Of a DNA stretch of 64,000 nucleotides, positions 57,499 through 64,000 are shown piece by piece. The first letter of the stretch is position 1, and each line of letters opens with the position of its first letter. The position numbers and the translations under genes are program-made. This DNA comes from Micromonospora lupini str. Lupac 08 (GTDB lineage Bacteria; Actinomycetota; Actinomycetes; Mycobacteriales; Micromonosporaceae): the NCBI RefSeq assembly GCF_000297395.2, contig NZ_HF570108.1, forward strand, positions 4,996,636-5,060,635. The letters are read 5' to 3'. The notes below the pieces were generated by a model. The model was not told the origin of the DNA and ran no database searches. It worked only from the letters and a program-made list of their open reading frames with translations.

Positions 57499-58278
57499 TC
57501 AGATCTCGTCGAGCAGGTCGGCGACCGAGTTGATGATCCGGGACGGGCGGTACGGATAGCGCTCCGCCTCGGTGCGGCTGCTGATGCCGGTGAGCACCAG
57601 GATGGTCTCCAGCCCGGCCTCCAGGCCGCAGAGGATGTCGGTGTCCATCCGGTCGCCGATCATCGCGGTGGTCTCCGAGTGCGCGTTGATGGTGTTCAGC
57701 GCGGAGCGCATCATCATCGGGTTGGGCTTGCCGACGAAGTACGGCTCCACCCCGGTCGCCTTGGAGATCATGGCGGCGACCGAGCCGGCGGCGGGCAGCG
57801 CGCCCTCCACGGACGGGCCGGTGACGTCGGGGTTGGTGCAGATGAACCGGGCCCCGTCGTTGATCAGCCGCACCGCCTTGGTGATCGCCTCGAAGCTGTA
57901 GGTGCGGGTCTCACCGAGCACCACGTAGTCCGGGGCGAAGTCGGTGAGCACGTAGCCGACCGCGTGCAGCGCCGTGGTCAGGCCGGCCTCCCCGATGACG
58001 TACGCCGTGCCGCCCGGCCGCTGGTCGGCGAGGAACTGGCCGGTGGCCAGGGCGGACGACCAGATCGACTCCTCCGGCACGTCCAGGCCCATCCGGCTCA
58101 ACCGGGCCGTCAGGTCCCGCGGCGTGTAGATCGAGTTGTTGGTCAGGACCAGGAACGGCTTGCCGGAGGCGCGCATCCGGTTGATGAACTCGGGTGCGCC
58201 GGGCACCGGCTGACCCTCGTGCACCAGCACGCCGTCCATGTCGGTGAGCCAGCTCTGCACGGGCTTGCGGTCATGCAT
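57499..58278 (-). CDS. HAD superfamily IIA phosphatase (NagD-like)
   Basis: A 259-residue HAD hydrolase. Motif I is SWLTDMDGVLVHEG, motif II FLVLTNNS, motif III FVGKPNPMMMR with IGDRMDTDI as motif IV, typical of class IIA (NagD/pNPPase). Such enzymes dephosphorylate nucleotides or sugar phosphates; the substrate is unknown. It starts inside the end of the ferrochelatase gene (8-bp overlap), with GGGAG 6 nt upstream, so it is translationally coupled to it. Confidence 0.9.
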   Translation of the reverse strand: MHDRKPVQSWLTDMDGVLVHEGQPVPGAPEFINRMRASGKPFLVLTNNSIYTPRDLTARLSRMGLDVPEESIWSSALATGQFLADQRPGGTAYVIGEAGLTTALHAVGYVLTDFAPDYVVLGETRTYSFEAITKAVRLINDGARFICTNPDVTGPSVEGALPAAGSVAAMISKATGVEPYFVGKPNPMMMRSALNTINAHSETTAMIGDRMDTDILCGLEAGLETILVLTGISSRTEAERYPYRPSRIINSVADLLDEI

Positions 58279-59323
58279 CGGTGCTCCCAGCGGGTGTCGG
58301 ACGGCGGGTCGGCACGCAGCACACGGTGGGGCAGGTGTCCCACATCGGCAGCTCGCCGAGGCGGCGGCGCAGCTGCGCGCCGTCCGGGTCGGTCCGCTCG
58401 GTGACCAACTCTCGGACCATGGTGACGAAGCGACTGTCGGTGCCCGGGGTGCCGGCCCGGACGAAGTCCAGGCCGAGCTGCTTGGCCGTCTCCAGCGCCT
58501 CGGTGTCGAGGTCCCACACGACTTCCAGGTGGTCGGAGACGAACCCGATCGGGCTGACCACCACGCCCGTGGTGCCGGCCTCGGCGAGGGCGGCCAGGTG
58601 GTCGTTGACGTCCGGCTCAAGCCACGGCACGTGCGGGGGGCCCGAACGGCTCTGCCAGACCAGGTCGTACGCCAGGTCGGGGGCGGCGGCAGCGGCCACC
58701 AGCGCGGCGGCCTCGCGCAGTTGCGCCTCGTACCGGCCGCCGTGCGGGCCGGCGTTGGCCGCCATCGAGGTGGGGATGGAGTGGGCGGTGAACACCAGCC
58801 GGGTGGTGTCCCGCCGGGCCGGGTCGAGCTGGCCCAGCGCGGCGCGGACGGCGTCGACGTGCGGCTCGATGAAGCCGGGGTGGTCCCAGAACTGGCGGAT
58901 CTTCTCGATCACCGGGGCGTCCGGACCGACGGCGGCGCGGGCGGCGGCGATGTCCTCCTGGTACTGCCGACAGGACGAGTAGCCGCCGTACGCGCTGGTG
59001 ACGAAGGCGAGCGCCCGGGTCACCCCGTCGTCGCGCATCTGCGTCACGGTGTCGGCGAGCATCGGGTCCCAGTTGCGGTTGCCCCAGTAGATGGGCAGGT
59101 CGAGACCGTGCGCGGCGAAGTCGGCGCGGAGGGCGGCCAGCAGTTCGCGGTTCTGCTGGTTGATCGGGGACACCCCGCCGAAGTGCTGGTAGTGCTCGGC
59201 GACCTCGGCCAGCCGCTCGGGCGGCACGCCTCGGCCGCGGGTCACGTTCTGCAGGAACGGCATCACGTCCTCGGGCCGTTCGGGCCCGCCGAAGGACACC
59301 AGCACCACCGCGTCGTACGCCAT
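58271..59323 (-). CDS. cpfC: Coproporphyrin III ferrochelatase
   Basis: A 350-residue ferrochelatase. VLVSFGGPERPEDVMPFL starts the fold; the catalytic histidine lies in LVFTAHSIPTSM and the acidic partner in PIGFVSDHLEVVWDLDTEA. Near the C-terminus a cysteine cluster (WDTCPTVCCVP) together with SSCRQY fits the [2Fe-2S] site of actinobacterial ferrochelatases. In actinobacteria the enzyme inserts iron into coproporphyrin III (CpfC). ATG 59323 is chosen. It follows FabI by 100 bp and overlaps the NagD-like gene by 8 bp. Confidence 0.93.
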   Translation of the reverse strand: MAYDAVVLVSFGGPERPEDVMPFLQNVTRGRGVPPERLAEVAEHYQHFGGVSPINQQNRELLAALRADFAAHGLDLPIYWGNRNWDPMLADTVTQMRDDGVTRALAFVTSAYGGYSSCRQYQEDIAAARAAVGPDAPVIEKIRQFWDHPGFIEPHVDAVRAALGQLDPARRDTTRLVFTAHSIPTSMAANAGPHGGRYEAQLREAAALVAAAAAPDLAYDLVWQSRSGPPHVPWLEPDVNDHLAALAEAGTTGVVVSPIGFVSDHLEVVWDLDTEALETAKQLGLDFVRAGTPGTDSRFVTMVRELVTERTDPDGAQLRRRLGELPMWDTCPTVCCVPTRRPTPAGSTDA

Positions 59324-59423
59324 GGGGTCATTCTCGCCCCTCGGCCGCGACGGCCCGGCGACGCCCCCTGGTCCGGACGCGTGGATCACGCGGACGGCGA
59401 CCAGGGAGCGTCGCGGAACGGCG

Positions 59424-60191
59424 TCAGGAACCGACGGCGTGGTAGCCGCCGTCGACGTGCACGATCTCGCCGGTGGTGGCCGGGAACCAGTCGGAGAGCA
59501 GCGCCAGGCAGGCACGGGCGGCCGGCTCCTGGTCGGTGAGGCTCCAGCCCAGCGGCGCCCGCTCGGCCCAGGCCTCCTCGAACTGGTCGAAGCCGGGGAT
59601 CGACTTCGCGGCGATGGTCCGCAGCGGCCCGGCGGCGACCAGGTTGCTGCGGATGCCCTGCTTACCCAGGTGCATGGCGAGGTAGCGGGACGCGGACTCC
59701 AGGCCGGCCTTGGCCACGCCCATCCAGTCGTAGACCGGCCACGCCTTCGTCGCGTCGAAGGTCAGGCCGACCACCGCGCCGCCGGACGACATCAGCGGCA
59801 GCGCCGCCATGGCCAGCGACTTGTACGAGTAGGTGGAGACGTGCAGGGCGGTCGCCACGTCCTCCCAGGGGGCGTCGAGGAAACCGCCGCCCAGGCAGCT
59901 CTGCGGGGCGAAGCCGATCGAGTGCACCACGCCGTCGAGGCCGTCGACGTGCTCGCGGACCCGGTCGGCGAGGCTGGCCAGGTGCTCGGTGTTTGTCACG
60001 TCGACCTCGATCACCGGCGCGGGCTCGGGCAGCCGCTTGGCGATCCGCTCGACCAGGGAGAGCCGTCCGAAGCCGGTCAGCACGACCTGCGCACCGTTCT
60101 CCTGGGCGAGTTTCGCCACCGAGAAGGCGATCGAAGCCTCGGTGATCACACCGGTGACGAGCAGCCGCTTACCGGCGAGCAGTCCGGACAT
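59424..60191 (-). CDS. fabI: Enoyl-ACP reductase FabI/InhA
   Basis: A 255-residue short-chain reductase of the InhA group. The N-terminal GKRLLVTGVITEASIAFSVAKLAQENGAQVVLTGF binds NADH; the catalytic pair is Y154 and K161 in PVYDWMGVAKAGLE, matching InhA Y158/K165. It reduces trans-2-enoyl-ACP in the last step of each FAS-II cycle. It follows FabG by 27 bp, as mabA-inhA do in mycobacteria, and hemH comes next as in those genomes. Confidence 0.93.
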   Translation of the reverse strand: MSGLLAGKRLLVTGVITEASIAFSVAKLAQENGAQVVLTGFGRLSLVERIAKRLPEPAPVIEVDVTNTEHLASLADRVREHVDGLDGVVHSIGFAPQSCLGGGFLDAPWEDVATALHVSTYSYKSLAMAALPLMSSGGAVVGLTFDATKAWPVYDWMGVAKAGLESASRYLAMHLGKQGIRSNLVAAGPLRTIAAKSIPGFDQFEEAWAERAPLGWSLTDQEPAARACLALLSDWFPATTGEIVHVDGGYHAVGS

Positions 60192-60218
60192 CGCAGATTT
60201 CCTCCGTAGTCAAAAAGG

Positions 60219-60923
60219 TCAGTGGCCCATGCCGAGGCCACCGTCGACCGGGATCACGGCGCCGGAGACGTACCCGGCGCTGTCCGAGGCCAGCCAGGCG
60301 ACCACTGCGGCCACCTCGTCCGGGCTGGCCATCCGGCCGGCCGGGATGGACTTGCGGATCTCCGCCTTGCGGTCGTCGCTGAGGCTGGCGGTCATGTCGG
60401 TGTCGATGAAGCCGGGCGCCACCACGTTCGCGGTGATGTTGCGGCTGCCCAGCTCACGGGTGATCGAGCGGGCCACGCCGACCAGGCCGGCCTTGCTGGC
60501 GGCGTAGTTGACCTGACCGGCGCCGCCGGAGAGGCCCACCACCGAGGAGATGAAGATCATGCGGCCCCACTTGGCCCGCAGCATCTTGCCGGAGGCCCGC
60601 TTCGCGACCCGGAACGCGCCGGTGAGGTTGGTGTCCACCACACCGGTGAACTGCTCCTCGGACATCCGCAGCAGCAGCGTGTCGTCAGTCATGCCGGCGT
60701 TGGCGACAAGCACCTCGACCGGCCCCAGCTCGGCCTCGACGGCGGTGAACGCGGCGTCGATCGAGGCCGCGTCGGTGACGTCGGCGCGTACGCCGAACAA
60801 CCCGTCGGGGGCGTCGCCGCTGCGGTGGGTGACCGCCACCCGATCGCCCTGCTTGGCGAACGCCTGCGCGATGGCCAGGCCGATCCCCCGGTTACCCCCG
60901 GTAACCAGCACGGTACGGGCCAC
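60219..60923 (-). CDS. fabG: 3-oxoacyl-ACP reductase FabG (MabA-like)
   Basis: A 234-residue short-chain reductase. The nucleotide loop is VLVTGGNRGIGLAIAQAF, the NAG motif is VLVANAGMTDD, and the catalytic residues lie in ISSVVG (S126/S127) and Y140-K144 of VNYAASKAGLVG. It reduces 3-oxoacyl-ACP in FAS-II. The GTG start follows AAGGGGG by 5 nt. First gene of the fabG-fabI-cpfC-nagD unit, divergent from the two-component system; a 25-bp dyad lies upstream. Confidence 0.93.
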   Translation of the reverse strand: MARTVLVTGGNRGIGLAIAQAFAKQGDRVAVTHRSGDAPDGLFGVRADVTDAASIDAAFTAVEAELGPVEVLVANAGMTDDTLLLRMSEEQFTGVVDTNLTGAFRVAKRASGKMLRAKWGRMIFISSVVGLSGGAGQVNYAASKAGLVGVARSITRELGSRNITANVVAPGFIDTDMTASLSDDRKAEIRKSIPAGRMASPDEVAAVVAWLASDSAGYVSGAVIPVDGGLGMGH

Positions 60924-60967
60924 AGTTCCCCCTTGCTCAGCTGATCTCAGTCGCAGGCGAGCCTAGG

Positions 60968-60992
60968 CGTTACCGGTAGGTAAGCGCTAACG
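60968..60992. promoter_or_regulatory. 25-bp dyad between fabG and the histidine kinase
   Basis: The sequence from 60968 to 60992 is palindromic at its ends (CGTTA...TAACG) and mostly in between, with four or five mismatched positions per half-site comparison. It lies 45 bp upstream of the fabG start on the minus strand and about 80 bp upstream of the kinase start. A TAGGCT hexamer (60962-60967 complement) next to it may be the fabG -10, so a regulator bound here would control fatty-acid reduction genes. Confidence 0.5.
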
Positions 60993-61074
60993 GGAGCCGC
61001 GTCACACCGTGGTACGACACGGGGATCAACCCCTGGTGGCACGCCCTGCGACGGGGTCGGCCCGTAGCCTCCCG

Positions 61075-62307
61075 ATGGTGAACCGGCATCCGATCGCCAC
61101 GGCCCTGCGGGCGCTGCGACAGACCCTGTGGGGGCCGGACGGCCCGCCCGGTCGGCCGCTGCTGGCCCGCTGGCCCCGGCTGGCCCGACCCGCCGCCCCG
61201 GTCGGGCTGCTCGCCGTGCTCGGCGTCTTCTGGATCACGCTCACCGTGGAGAGCGACTGGGGTCTGCCGCCCCCGATCGCGGTGCTGTTCGCGGCGATGA
61301 CCGTGGCGCCGCTGCTGGCGCTGCCCCGGCGTCCGCTGCTGGCCTGGCGGCTCACGGTGCTGGCCCTGTTGATCTGCACGTTCAACGCCCCGGCCGGGCT
61401 GCCCGGACCGTGGACGCCGCCGCTGGCGCTCGGGTCGGTCGCGGTGGTCGCGGTGGTCCTCGCGCGGGTCGACCGGCCGGTCCTGGCCTGGGTGGTGGCG
61501 ATCACCACGGTGCCGGTGCTCACCCTGGTGCACGCCGAGAACCGGGCCGCCGTCCTGGCGCTGCTCGGGGCGCTGGCGATCGTCGGTGACCTGATCCGGC
61601 GCAACCGGCTGTCCCGGCGGGCGCTGGCCGCGCAGACCGAACTGAGCGAGCGGGAGCAGGAGCGCCGCGCGGTGCTTGAGGAGCGCACCCGGATCGCCCG
61701 CGAGCTGCACGACGTGGTGGCCCACCACATGTCGCTGATCGCCGTGCAGGCCGAGACCGCGCCGTACCGGCTGACCGACGTGCCGGCGCCGGCAGCCGCC
61801 GAGTTCGCCGCCATCGCCGGCTCGGCCCGCGACGCGCTCACCGACATGCGGCGGCTGCTGGGGGTGCTGCGCAGCGAGGCCACCGGCCCGCCTACCGCGC
61901 CCCAACCCGACCTGGGCGACCTGGGCGCGATGGTGGACACCGCCCGCCGCGCCGGACTGCCGGTGACGCTCGACGTCGACCCGCCGGTGGACGGGCGGGT
62001 GCCCGCGCCGGTCGGGCTGGCCGCGTACCGCATCGTGCAGGAGGGCCTGGCGAACGCGGCCCGGCACGCGGCCGGCGCCGCGGTGCGCGTCACCGTCCGC
62101 GCCCACCGGTCCGGTCTGGGAGTACGCGTCGAGAACTCCCCGGCCGACGCCCGACCGACCGCCGACGGCGGCCCGGGGCACGGGCTGACCGGCATGCGGG
62201 AACGGGCCACCTCGCTTGGCGGTACGTTCACCGCCGGGCCGCTGCCCGACGGCGGTTACGCGGTGGCGGCCGAACTGCCGTACCAGGCGGAGAGCGGGGA
62301 CGCATGA
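61075..62307 (+). CDS. Sensor histidine kinase, NarL/HisKA_3 type
   Basis: A 410-residue membrane kinase. Four or five membrane helices (PVGLLAVLGVFWITLTV, PPIAVLFAAMTVAPLLAL, WRLTVLALLICTF, LALGSVAVVAVVLA, LAWVVAITTVPVLTLV) with short loops form the sensor part, so signals are probably membrane-borne. The HisKA_3 box is RIARELHDVVAHHMSLIAVQAE (H212), and the HATPase_c has N-box QEGLANAARHA and G-box GHGLTGMRERA. ATG 61075 lies 4 nt after TAGCCT (61065-61070) and GTG 61078 7 nt after, so the message is probably leaderless. Coupled to the response regulator by ATGA. Confidence 0.9.
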   Translation: MVNRHPIATALRALRQTLWGPDGPPGRPLLARWPRLARPAAPVGLLAVLGVFWITLTVESDWGLPPPIAVLFAAMTVAPLLALPRRPLLAWRLTVLALLICTFNAPAGLPGPWTPPLALGSVAVVAVVLARVDRPVLAWVVAITTVPVLTLVHAENRAAVLALLGALAIVGDLIRRNRLSRRALAAQTELSEREQERRAVLEERTRIARELHDVVAHHMSLIAVQAETAPYRLTDVPAPAAAEFAAIAGSARDALTDMRRLLGVLRSEATGPPTAPQPDLGDLGAMVDTARRAGLPVTLDVDPPVDGRVPAPVGLAAYRIVQEGLANAARHAAGAAVRVTVRAHRSGLGVRVENSPADARPTADGGPGHGLTGMRERATSLGGTFTAGPLPDGGYAVAAELPYQAESGDA

Positions 62308-62966
62308 TCAAGGTGCTGATCGCCGACGACCAGGCGATGGTCCGGCAGGGGTTCGGCGCGCTGCTGGCCGCCCAACCGGACCTTCTCGTGGTGGGCGACG
62401 CCGCCGACGGCGCGCAGGCCGTCGCCGCCACCCGCCGACTCGACCCGGACGTGGTGCTGATGGACGTGCGGATGCCGGTCATGGACGGGCTGGAGGCCAC
62501 CCGCAAACTGCTGGGCGACAGGTCGGCGCAGCGCCCCCGGGTTCTCATCCTCACGACGTTCGACCTGGACGACTACGTGTACGAGGCGCTGCGGGCCGGC
62601 GCCAGCGGCTTCCTGCTCAAGGACGCTCCGGCGGCCGACCTGGTGCAGGCGGTGCGGGTGGTGGCGGCCGGCGACGCGCTGCTCGCGCCGGCGGTGACCC
62701 GTCGGCTGATCGCCGAGTTCGCGGCCCGCCCGGACCGCCGCCGACCCCGCCCCACCGACCTGGCCGGGCTCACGCCTCGCGAGACCGAGGTGCTGCGGTT
62801 GATCGCCCGGGGTCGCAACAACGCGGAGATCGCCGGTGACCTGGTGGTGGCGGAGCAGACCGTGAAGACGCACGTGGGGCGGATCCTCGGCAAGCTGGGC
62901 CTGCGCGACCGGGCCCAGGCCGTGGTGCTGGCGTACGAGACGGGTCTGGTCGCCGCCGGCGAGTAG
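62304..62966 (+). CDS. NarL/LuxR-type response regulator
   Basis: A 220-residue regulator. The receiver domain has the phosphorylated aspartate D54 in VVLMDVRMPVMDG, with a lysine in FLLKDAP; the LuxR helix-turn-helix is GLTPRETEVLRLIARGRNNAEIAGDLVVAEQTVKTHVGRILGKLGLRDRAQAVVLA. The ATG overlaps the kinase stop (ATGA). With the kinase it forms a complete two-component pair. Targets are unknown; the next gene is a plausible one. Confidence 0.93.
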   Translation: MIKVLIADDQAMVRQGFGALLAAQPDLLVVGDAADGAQAVAATRRLDPDVVLMDVRMPVMDGLEATRKLLGDRSAQRPRVLILTTFDLDDYVYEALRAGASGFLLKDAPAADLVQAVRVVAAGDALLAPAVTRRLIAEFAARPDRRRPRPTDLAGLTPRETEVLRLIARGRNNAEIAGDLVVAEQTVKTHVGRILGKLGLRDRAQAVVLAYETGLVAAGE

Positions 62967-63030
62967 TCCCCCGGAGCCAGCCGGAAAACGGCTCCCCGGT
63001 GCGACGCCCGCGACCCGTACGCCCCCGCAC

Positions 63031-63061
63031 TCTCCCTCCGGACGACATACCCGGAGGGAGA
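63031..63061 (+). promoter_or_regulatory. Perfect hairpin masking the ribosome-binding site
   Basis: TCTCCCTCCGG (63031-63041) pairs perfectly with CCGGAGGGAGA (63051-63061) around a 9-nt loop. The 3' arm contains the GGAGGGAG ribosome-binding site of the ATG at 63066, 4 nt away, so the hairpin would block initiation when folded. An 11-bp GC-rich stem is too stable to melt spontaneously. It could respond to a protein, an RNA or a coupled upstream ribosome. Confidence 0.7.
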
Positions 63062-63065
63062 ACTG

Positions 63066-63962
63066 ATGCGACGACGAGGTGCCGCCCGCTTCGCACTGAG
63101 CGCACTGCTCGGCGTGAACCTGGTCCTGCCCACCCGACCCGAGCCGGTCGCCGCGGCGGGGTTCGTCGAGGCGTACCCGGTCAGCGCGGCGGCGATGCGC
63201 GCGGCCGGCCCCCCGTACGCGGACTGGGCGGCCGACGGACGCCGGTTCCTGGTCTTCGACCCGCGCGGTGACGGCCGGGCCGTGGAGGTGCTCGGCGACC
63301 TGGCCGGCGCGGACCGGATCGCGGTGCTGGTGCCCGGGGTGGGCAGCACCCTCGCGGACTTCGACAGCGGGTTGGGCGGGGTGGCGCGGCGGGCGCCGGC
63401 GGTGCAGGCCACGCAGCTCTACGCGCAGGTGCGGGCGACCGACCCGACGGCGCGGGTAGCGGTGCTGGCCTGGCTCGGCTACGACCCGCCCGACGGGGTG
63501 CTGACCGCCGTCAGCGACGCCAGCGCCCGGCGCGGGGCGACCGGGCTGGTCGGACTGCTGCGGGAGCTGGCCGCGCGTCGTCCCACCGCGACGATCACGG
63601 TGATCGGGCACAGCTACGGGGCGTTGGTGGCGGCGCTGGCGGCGACGCACGCCCCGGCGCAGGTCGCCGACGTGGTAAGCCTCGGTGGCGTCGGCGCCGG
63701 GGTGCAGCGCGCCGCCGACCTGCGCGACGGACTGCGGTTCTGGGCGGCCGAGGCCCCGTCGGACTGGATCCGCCGGGTGCCACCGGTGCGGCTGCCCGGC
63801 CTCGGCTACGGGCGTCGCCCCGGCGATCCGGCGTTCGGCGCCCGGCCGCTGCCGGTGGACGGGGTGTCCGGGCACGACGGCTACCTGGCGACCGGCAGCG
63901 CCACCCTGGTCGCGGTCACGGCGGTCGTGCTGGGCACCGGCCCGGTCGAGGACGTCAGGTGA
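63066..63962 (+). CDS. Secreted alpha/beta hydrolase (DUF1023-like)
   Basis: A 298-residue hydrolase. A signal peptide is suggested by MRRRGAARFALSALLGVNLVLPTRPEPVAAA. The fold shows VLVPGVGSTLADFDSGLGG, VAVLAWLGYDPPDG, the nucleophile elbow VIGHSYGALV and a late histidine in SGHDGYLATGSATL, so a Ser-Asp-His triad is likely. DUF1023 members are exported esterases or peptidase-like enzymes. The RBS lies in a hairpin. The stop overlaps the next gene's GTG. Confidence 0.83.
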   Translation: MRRRGAARFALSALLGVNLVLPTRPEPVAAAGFVEAYPVSAAAMRAAGPPYADWAADGRRFLVFDPRGDGRAVEVLGDLAGADRIAVLVPGVGSTLADFDSGLGGVARRAPAVQATQLYAQVRATDPTARVAVLAWLGYDPPDGVLTAVSDASARRGATGLVGLLRELAARRPTATITVIGHSYGALVAALAATHAPAQVADVVSLGGVGAGVQRAADLRDGLRFWAAEAPSDWIRRVPPVRLPGLGYGRRPGDPAFGARPLPVDGVSGHDGYLATGSATLVAVTAVVLGTGPVEDVR

Positions 63963-64000
63963 GCCGCGACCGCGCGGTCGACGCGCTGCGGGCGTACGCG
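63959..64000 (+). CDS. Acyltransferase family 3 protein, N-terminal fragment
   Basis: Only the first 14 codons are in the window. The GTG at 63959 overlaps the upstream stop (GTGA). The N-terminus VSRDRAVDALRAYA resembles the RD.A.DALRA opening of acyltransferase-3 integral membrane enzymes. The call is tentative because so little is seen. Confidence 0.4.
   Translation, partial: MSRDRAVDALRAYA

Noticed and set aside
1..64000. Prophage, integron, transposon or biosynthetic gene cluster
   Set aside because: No integrase, transposase, capsid, PKS or NRPS genes, and composition is uniform.

Overview
The window is about 64 kb of very GC-rich DNA with actinomycete gene style: strong third-position GC bias, many GTG starts, 1-4 bp start/stop overlaps and frequent leaderless-looking promoters. 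Gene content (NgcEFG aminosugar uptake, a mabA-inhA-hemH style block, orphan Ser/Thr kinases, ECF-SnoaL sigma factor, MurD2/MurL pair) and long intergenic hairpin repeats fit a soil actinobacterium of the Micromonosporaceae, most likely Micromonospora; the genus is inference. I see no rRNA, tRNA, CRISPR array, insertion sequence or phage genes, so this looks like ordinary chromosome.

Layout. 1-7.5 kb: the end of a glycogen debranching enzyme, a GT4 glycosyltransferase, two tandem Ser/Thr kinases with a shared extracytoplasmic domain, a membrane metal-dependent hydrolase and an amidohydrolase. 7.5-15.7 kb: a LacI-controlled operon for a sugar ABC transporter, a GH31 alpha-xylosidase and a GH1 beta-glucosidase, probably for xyloglucan- or cellobiose-type oligosaccharides. 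15.7-22.1 kb: a MobA-like nucleotidyltransferase, a stand-alone family A DNA polymerase and a heterodimeric ABC exporter with one degenerate ATP site. 22.1-28.3 kb: a GlcNAc/chitobiose module (NgcG-NgcF-NgcE, SIS protein, RpiR regulator, divergent GlcNAc kinase).

28.3-35.9 kb: a repeat-bearing gap, a D-glutamate cyclase-like gene, membrane and hypothetical genes, an MFS exporter with a SnoaL-like protein, and a divergent ECF sigma factor that also carries a SnoaL domain. 35.9-38.7 kb: a divergent MurD-like ligase and a MurL-like UDP-MurNAc-L-Ala-L-Glu epimerase, a pair that implies an alternative way of placing D-Glu in peptidoglycan. 39-45 kb: PucR regulator, ArgG, TrmH-type methyltransferase, PoxB-like TPP enzyme. 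45-49 kb: an MBL hydrolase-MarR-SRPBCC operon with a striking operator, an LppX/LprG-like lipoprotein, and a divergent TetR/DUF1330 pair.

49-64 kb: a class A penicillin-binding protein, a membrane protein, an SPFH/NfeD pair, a serine hydrolase, DUF3097, a HAD phosphatase, coproporphyrin ferrochelatase, FabI and FabG, a NarL-type two-component system, a secreted alpha/beta hydrolase preceded by an RBS-masking hairpin, and the start of an acyltransferase. Six different long inverted repeats lie in intergenic gaps, four of them between convergent genes. The strongest leads are the MurD2/MurL pair, the RBS hairpin at 63.03 kb, the double dyad at 45.1 kb, the duplicated kinase sensor domain and the asymmetric ABC exporter.
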